From the NCBI GenBank assembly GCA_964647615.1, contig CAZYIV010000006.1:1-64000 (forward strand): a DNA stretch of 64,000 nucleotides. The letters are read 5' to 3'. The notes beneath the pieces are model-generated. The model had not been told where the DNA came from and ran no database searches. It saw only the letters and a program-made list of their open reading frames with translations. Positions 61,978-64,000 of this stretch are shown here, piece after piece; positions within the stretch are counted from its first letter, which is position 1, and each line of letters starts with the position of its first letter. A program made the position numbers and the translations under genes. Source of the DNA: JADJOM01 sp964647615 (lineage in GTDB: Bacteria > Gemmatimonadota > Gemmatimonadetes > Gemmatimonadales > GWC2-71-9).

Positions 61978-63253
61978 GCGGCACGAGCCGGTCGGTGCCG
62001 AGGTACGGCGCCAGGGCCGGTGGCACCCGCACCGACCCGTCCGCCTGCTGGTTGTTCTCGAGCAGCGCGATGATCGTCCGGGGAAACGCCACGCCCGAGG
62101 CGTTGAGGGTGTGCGCGAACTCCGGCTTGGCACCCGCCTCGCGGCGGAAGCGGATGCCCGCTCGCCTGGCCTGGAAGTCGGTGAAGGTGCTGGCGCTCGA
62201 GACCTCCAGCCAGGCCCCCACTCCCACGGCCCAGACCTCGAGGTCGTAGGTGCAGGCACTCGCGAATCCGGTGTCGCCGGCCGCGAGCGCCAGCCGGCGG
62301 TACGGCAGCCCCAGCCGTTCCAGCACGGTTTCGGCATGCCGGGTCATCAGCTCGTGCTGCTCGGGGCTCTCCTCCGGGCGGCAGAAGCGGACCAGCTCCA
62401 CCTTGTCGAACTGGTGCACCCGGATGAGCCCGCGGGTATCCTTCCCCGCCGCGCCCGCCTCGCGCCGGAAGCAGGGGGTCCAGGCGCAGTAGCCGAACGG
62501 CAACCGCCCCGGCTCCAGGATCTCCTCCCGGTGGATGTTGGTGACCGGCACCTCGGCGGTGGGGATCAGGAACAGGTCATCCGCGCCGGCGAGGTACAGG
62601 TCTTCCTCGAACTTGGGCAGCTGCCCCGTCCCCGTCATCGTGGCCCGGTTCACCAGGAACGGCGGGGCGATCTCGGTGTACCCGTGCTCCACGGTGTGGA
62701 GGTCCAGCAGGAAGTTCTTCAGCGCCCGGACCAGCCGCGCCCCCGCCCCGGTGAAGAGCGGAAACCCCGAGCCGGTCAGCTTGGCGCCCCGCGGGAGGTC
62801 GAAGAGGCCCAGCGTCTCGCCCAGCTCCCAGTGCGGCTTCGGGGTGAAGCCGAGCACGGGCTTCGTGCCGACTTCCTTGCGGACCGTGTTGGCGCTGGCG
62901 TCTCCGTCGGGCACCGAGGGCAGCAGCAGGTTCGGCAGCCGCAGGGCGACCGCGTCCAGCTCCTCGTCGATGCCCCGCACCTCGGCGTCGAGCGCCTTGA
63001 CCTCGTCGCCCGAGCGCTTGAGCTGCGCCAGCAGCTCCTCCGCCGGCTCCTTGGCCTTCTTGCGCCGGGCCACCTCGTCGCTGGCCGCGTTGCGCTCCGC
63101 CTTGAGCGCCTCCGCGCGGGTCAGCACCTCGCGCCGGCGCCGGTCCAGCTCGGCCAGCTGGTCCACCTGGGCATCCAGGGCAGGATCGAGCCGGCGCGCG
63201 AGCTGGGCCCGGAAGCCCGCGACGTCCTGGCGCAACAGCTTGATGTCAATCAC
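61970..63253 (-). CDS. serS: Serine--tRNA ligase
   Basis: A 427-residue class II synthetase. It has the N-terminal tRNA-binding coiled coil (about 30-105), motif 2 around FRREAGAAGKDTRGLIRVHQF and motif 3 ending ASGVAFPRTIIALLENNQ. It starts at GTG. It also supplies the Ser-tRNA that SelA would convert to Sec-tRNA if selenocysteine is made, since selC is nearby in the same genome. It is preceded by a lipoprotein gene six bases upstream. Confidence 0.96.
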   Translation of the reverse strand: MIDIKLLRQDVAGFRAQLARRLDPALDAQVDQLAELDRRRREVLTRAEALKAERNAASDEVARRKKAKEPAEELLAQLKRSGDEVKALDAEVRGIDEELDAVALRLPNLLLPSVPDGDASANTVRKEVGTKPVLGFTPKPHWELGETLGLFDLPRGAKLTGSGFPLFTGAGARLVRALKNFLLDLHTVEHGYTEIAPPFLVNRATMTGTGQLPKFEEDLYLAGADDLFLIPTAEVPVTNIHREEILEPGRLPFGYCAWTPCFRREAGAAGKDTRGLIRVHQFDKVELVRFCRPEESPEQHELMTRHAETVLERLGLPYRRLALAAGDTGFASACTYDLEVWAVGVGAWLEVSSASTFTDFQARRAGIRFRREAGAKPEFAHTLNASGVAFPRTIIALLENNQQADGSVRVPPALAPYLGTDRLVPRA

Positions 63254-63259
63254 GGGGGG

Positions 63260-63826
63260 TCAGTCCTTCGGGATGCCCAGGCCCAGGCCGCGGTAGGCGC
63301 AATTCTGGTTGGCCAGGACCCGCAGCTCCACCGTGCCGGCGGCGGTGTCCACCGCCAGGATTTCGAGCTTGCCGTAGAGCGGCACGCCGTAGATCGAGCA
63401 GGTGTTCACCCCGGTGCGGAGGAAGTACCGGTCGCCCACGTGGGCGACGACGGTGTCCGCCGTGGTGTACCCGTTCAACGCGCCGCGCTTCATCTGGTCG
63501 AATCCGAGGGAGGTCGGCTTGAGCCCCGGCTTGAGCGAGGTGGCGCTCGCGAGGCCCAGCACGTCGAGCGGGAGCAGCAGCGCCCGGCCGGCGGAATCGA
63601 TCGTGAAGGCGAACTCGAAGTTGGTGCCCACCTCCCAGGTGCGGACCCCGCTCCGCGCGTTGAGCGAGTAGGCCGAAGGCTTGTCGAGCGGTCCGCTGGC
63701 AAGCGACCACAAGGTGAGAGTGTCCACCTCGTTGGTCAGGCTGGCCTTGGGGATCGCATTCGGGTCGCTGCAGGCCGCGGCGAGCGCCAGGCTCAGCACG
63801 ATGCACCATGGACGGGCACGAGTCAT
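63260..63826 (-). CDS. Lipoprotein of unknown function
   Basis: A 188-residue lipoprotein (MTRARPWCIVLSLALAAAC, lipobox AAC) with a beta-rich body and a C-terminal Cys region (NTCSIYGVPL, ANQNCAYRG) that may form a disulfide. No family recognised. The ATG coincides with the predicted transcription start from a good promoter upstream, so the message may be leaderless. It would carry serS, the histidine kinase and pcrA downstream. Confidence 0.75.
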   Translation of the reverse strand: MTRARPWCIVLSLALAAACSDPNAIPKASLTNEVDTLTLWSLASGPLDKPSAYSLNARSGVRTWEVGTNFEFAFTIDSAGRALLLPLDVLGLASATSLKPGLKPTSLGFDQMKRGALNGYTTADTVVAHVGDRYFLRTGVNTCSIYGVPLYGKLEILAVDTAAGTVELRVLANQNCAYRGLGLGIPKD

Positions 63827-63832
63827 GGGGCA

Positions 63833-63861
63833 ATTCTAGGGGGGCGGCAAAACGGGGTCAA
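63833..63861 (-). promoter_or_regulatory. Promoter of the lipoprotein-serS unit, apparently leaderless
   Basis: On the minus strand TTGACC (63861-63856), a 17-base spacer, TAGAAT (63838-63833). Seven bases further is the A of ATG 63826. Confidence 0.75.
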
Positions 63862-63875
63862 CCCACAGTCATTCC

Positions 63876-63905
63876 TTGACTTCGAGCCACCGCTCCCCCT
63901 ACAAT
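63876..63905 (+). promoter_or_regulatory. Promoter of the gene starting at 63944
   Basis: TTGACT (63876-63881), an 18-base spacer and TACAAT (63900-63905). Start near 63912, with a leader of about 32 bases before ATG. It diverges from the lipoprotein promoter, with the two -35 boxes only 14 bases apart. Confidence 0.7.
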
Positions 63906-63943
63906 CCGGGCAGTCCTCCCCCTCTCCATACCGGAGTCACACC

Positions 63944-64000
63944 GATGCCCGGCCTGCGCGACGTCGTCCAGGAGCTCGCCGCCCGCCCCGATGTGGATGC
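63944..64000 (+). CDS. Start of a plus-strand gene, cut by the window edge
   Basis: Nineteen codons are visible (MPGLRDVVQELAARPDVDA), preceded by a good promoter. The amphipathic start and the 'DVDA' turn recall roadblock/LC7-type proteins, but the piece is too short to assign. Function left open. Confidence 0.5.

Overview
The window is GC-rich, densely packed bacterial chromosome from a Gram-negative (diderm) organism. Diderm markers include an LptE-type lipoprotein, an LpxH-like hydrolase, heptose-1-phosphate adenylyltransferase, a BamA-like barrel protein and many lipobox lipoproteins. The mix of MauG-type cytochrome, HupE/UreJ-M1-DUF6702 cluster, serine/threonine kinase with internal membrane segments and TMTC-like glycosyltransferase would fit Gemmatimonadota. 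That placement is an inference; only about 63 bases of the 16S gene are present. No insertion sequences, phage genes or CRISPR arrays were seen. The region looks like stable core chromosome, read mostly on the minus strand, with very frequent 4-base ATGA/GTGA/TTGA start-stop overlaps.

Layout. 1-486: 5' end of a 16S rRNA gene (minus) with a leader, boxA and two candidate promoters. 487-5073: histidine degradation (FtcD, HutI, HutU, no HutH). 5207-8106: a PLP enzyme and a TMTC-like membrane protein. 8345-8968: an unknown gene. 9031-11609: MauG-type cytochrome and an internally duplicated lipoprotein. 11666-16488: serine biosynthesis (SerA, class V aminotransferase, SerB) with a MATE exporter. 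16516-20092: tRNA-Arg, a DUF6702-like/M1/HupE cluster and tRNA-Pro. 20172-25697: VKOR and cytochrome c, RdgB, RNase PH, RfaE2, a cation/proton antiporter, LptE and envelope lipoproteins. 25697-30968: a 940-residue peptidase/propeller/barrel protein, a HEAT-repeat cyclophilin and a thioesterase.

31091-35736: LpxH-like hydrolase, an unknown protein, MurI, a DUF5683-like protein, threonine aldolase and a lipid kinase. 35781-37993: tRNA-Sec with its own terminator, RidA and formate-THF ligase. 38119-49018: the translation/transcription/secretion superoperon rimP-nusA-ylxQ-infB-DUF503-rbfA-truB-ribF-secD-secF-tatD, headed by a strong promoter and an attenuator-like leader. 49015-51098: PgeF and a MurA with Asp in place of the catalytic Cys. 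51153-55313: a divergent operon of DUF948-like protein, zinc phospholipase C-like protein, kinase and M23 peptidase. 55380-63826: GatB, GatA, GatC, a UvrD/PcrA helicase, an orphan histidine kinase, SerS and a lipoprotein. A new gene begins at 63944.

The clearest functional groups are one-carbon/histidine/serine metabolism (FtcD, Hut, Fhs, Ser), envelope building (MurA, MurI, LptE, RfaE2, LpxH-like, M23, BamA-like) and translation (16S, tRNAs, the infB operon, GatCAB, SerS). The most notable sequence-level observations are the rimP leader with terminator, several promoters placed so that transcription would start at the initiation codon, likely CTG starts for truB and lptE, the Cys-to-Asp MurA, and tRNA-Sec without selenoprotein machinery in view.
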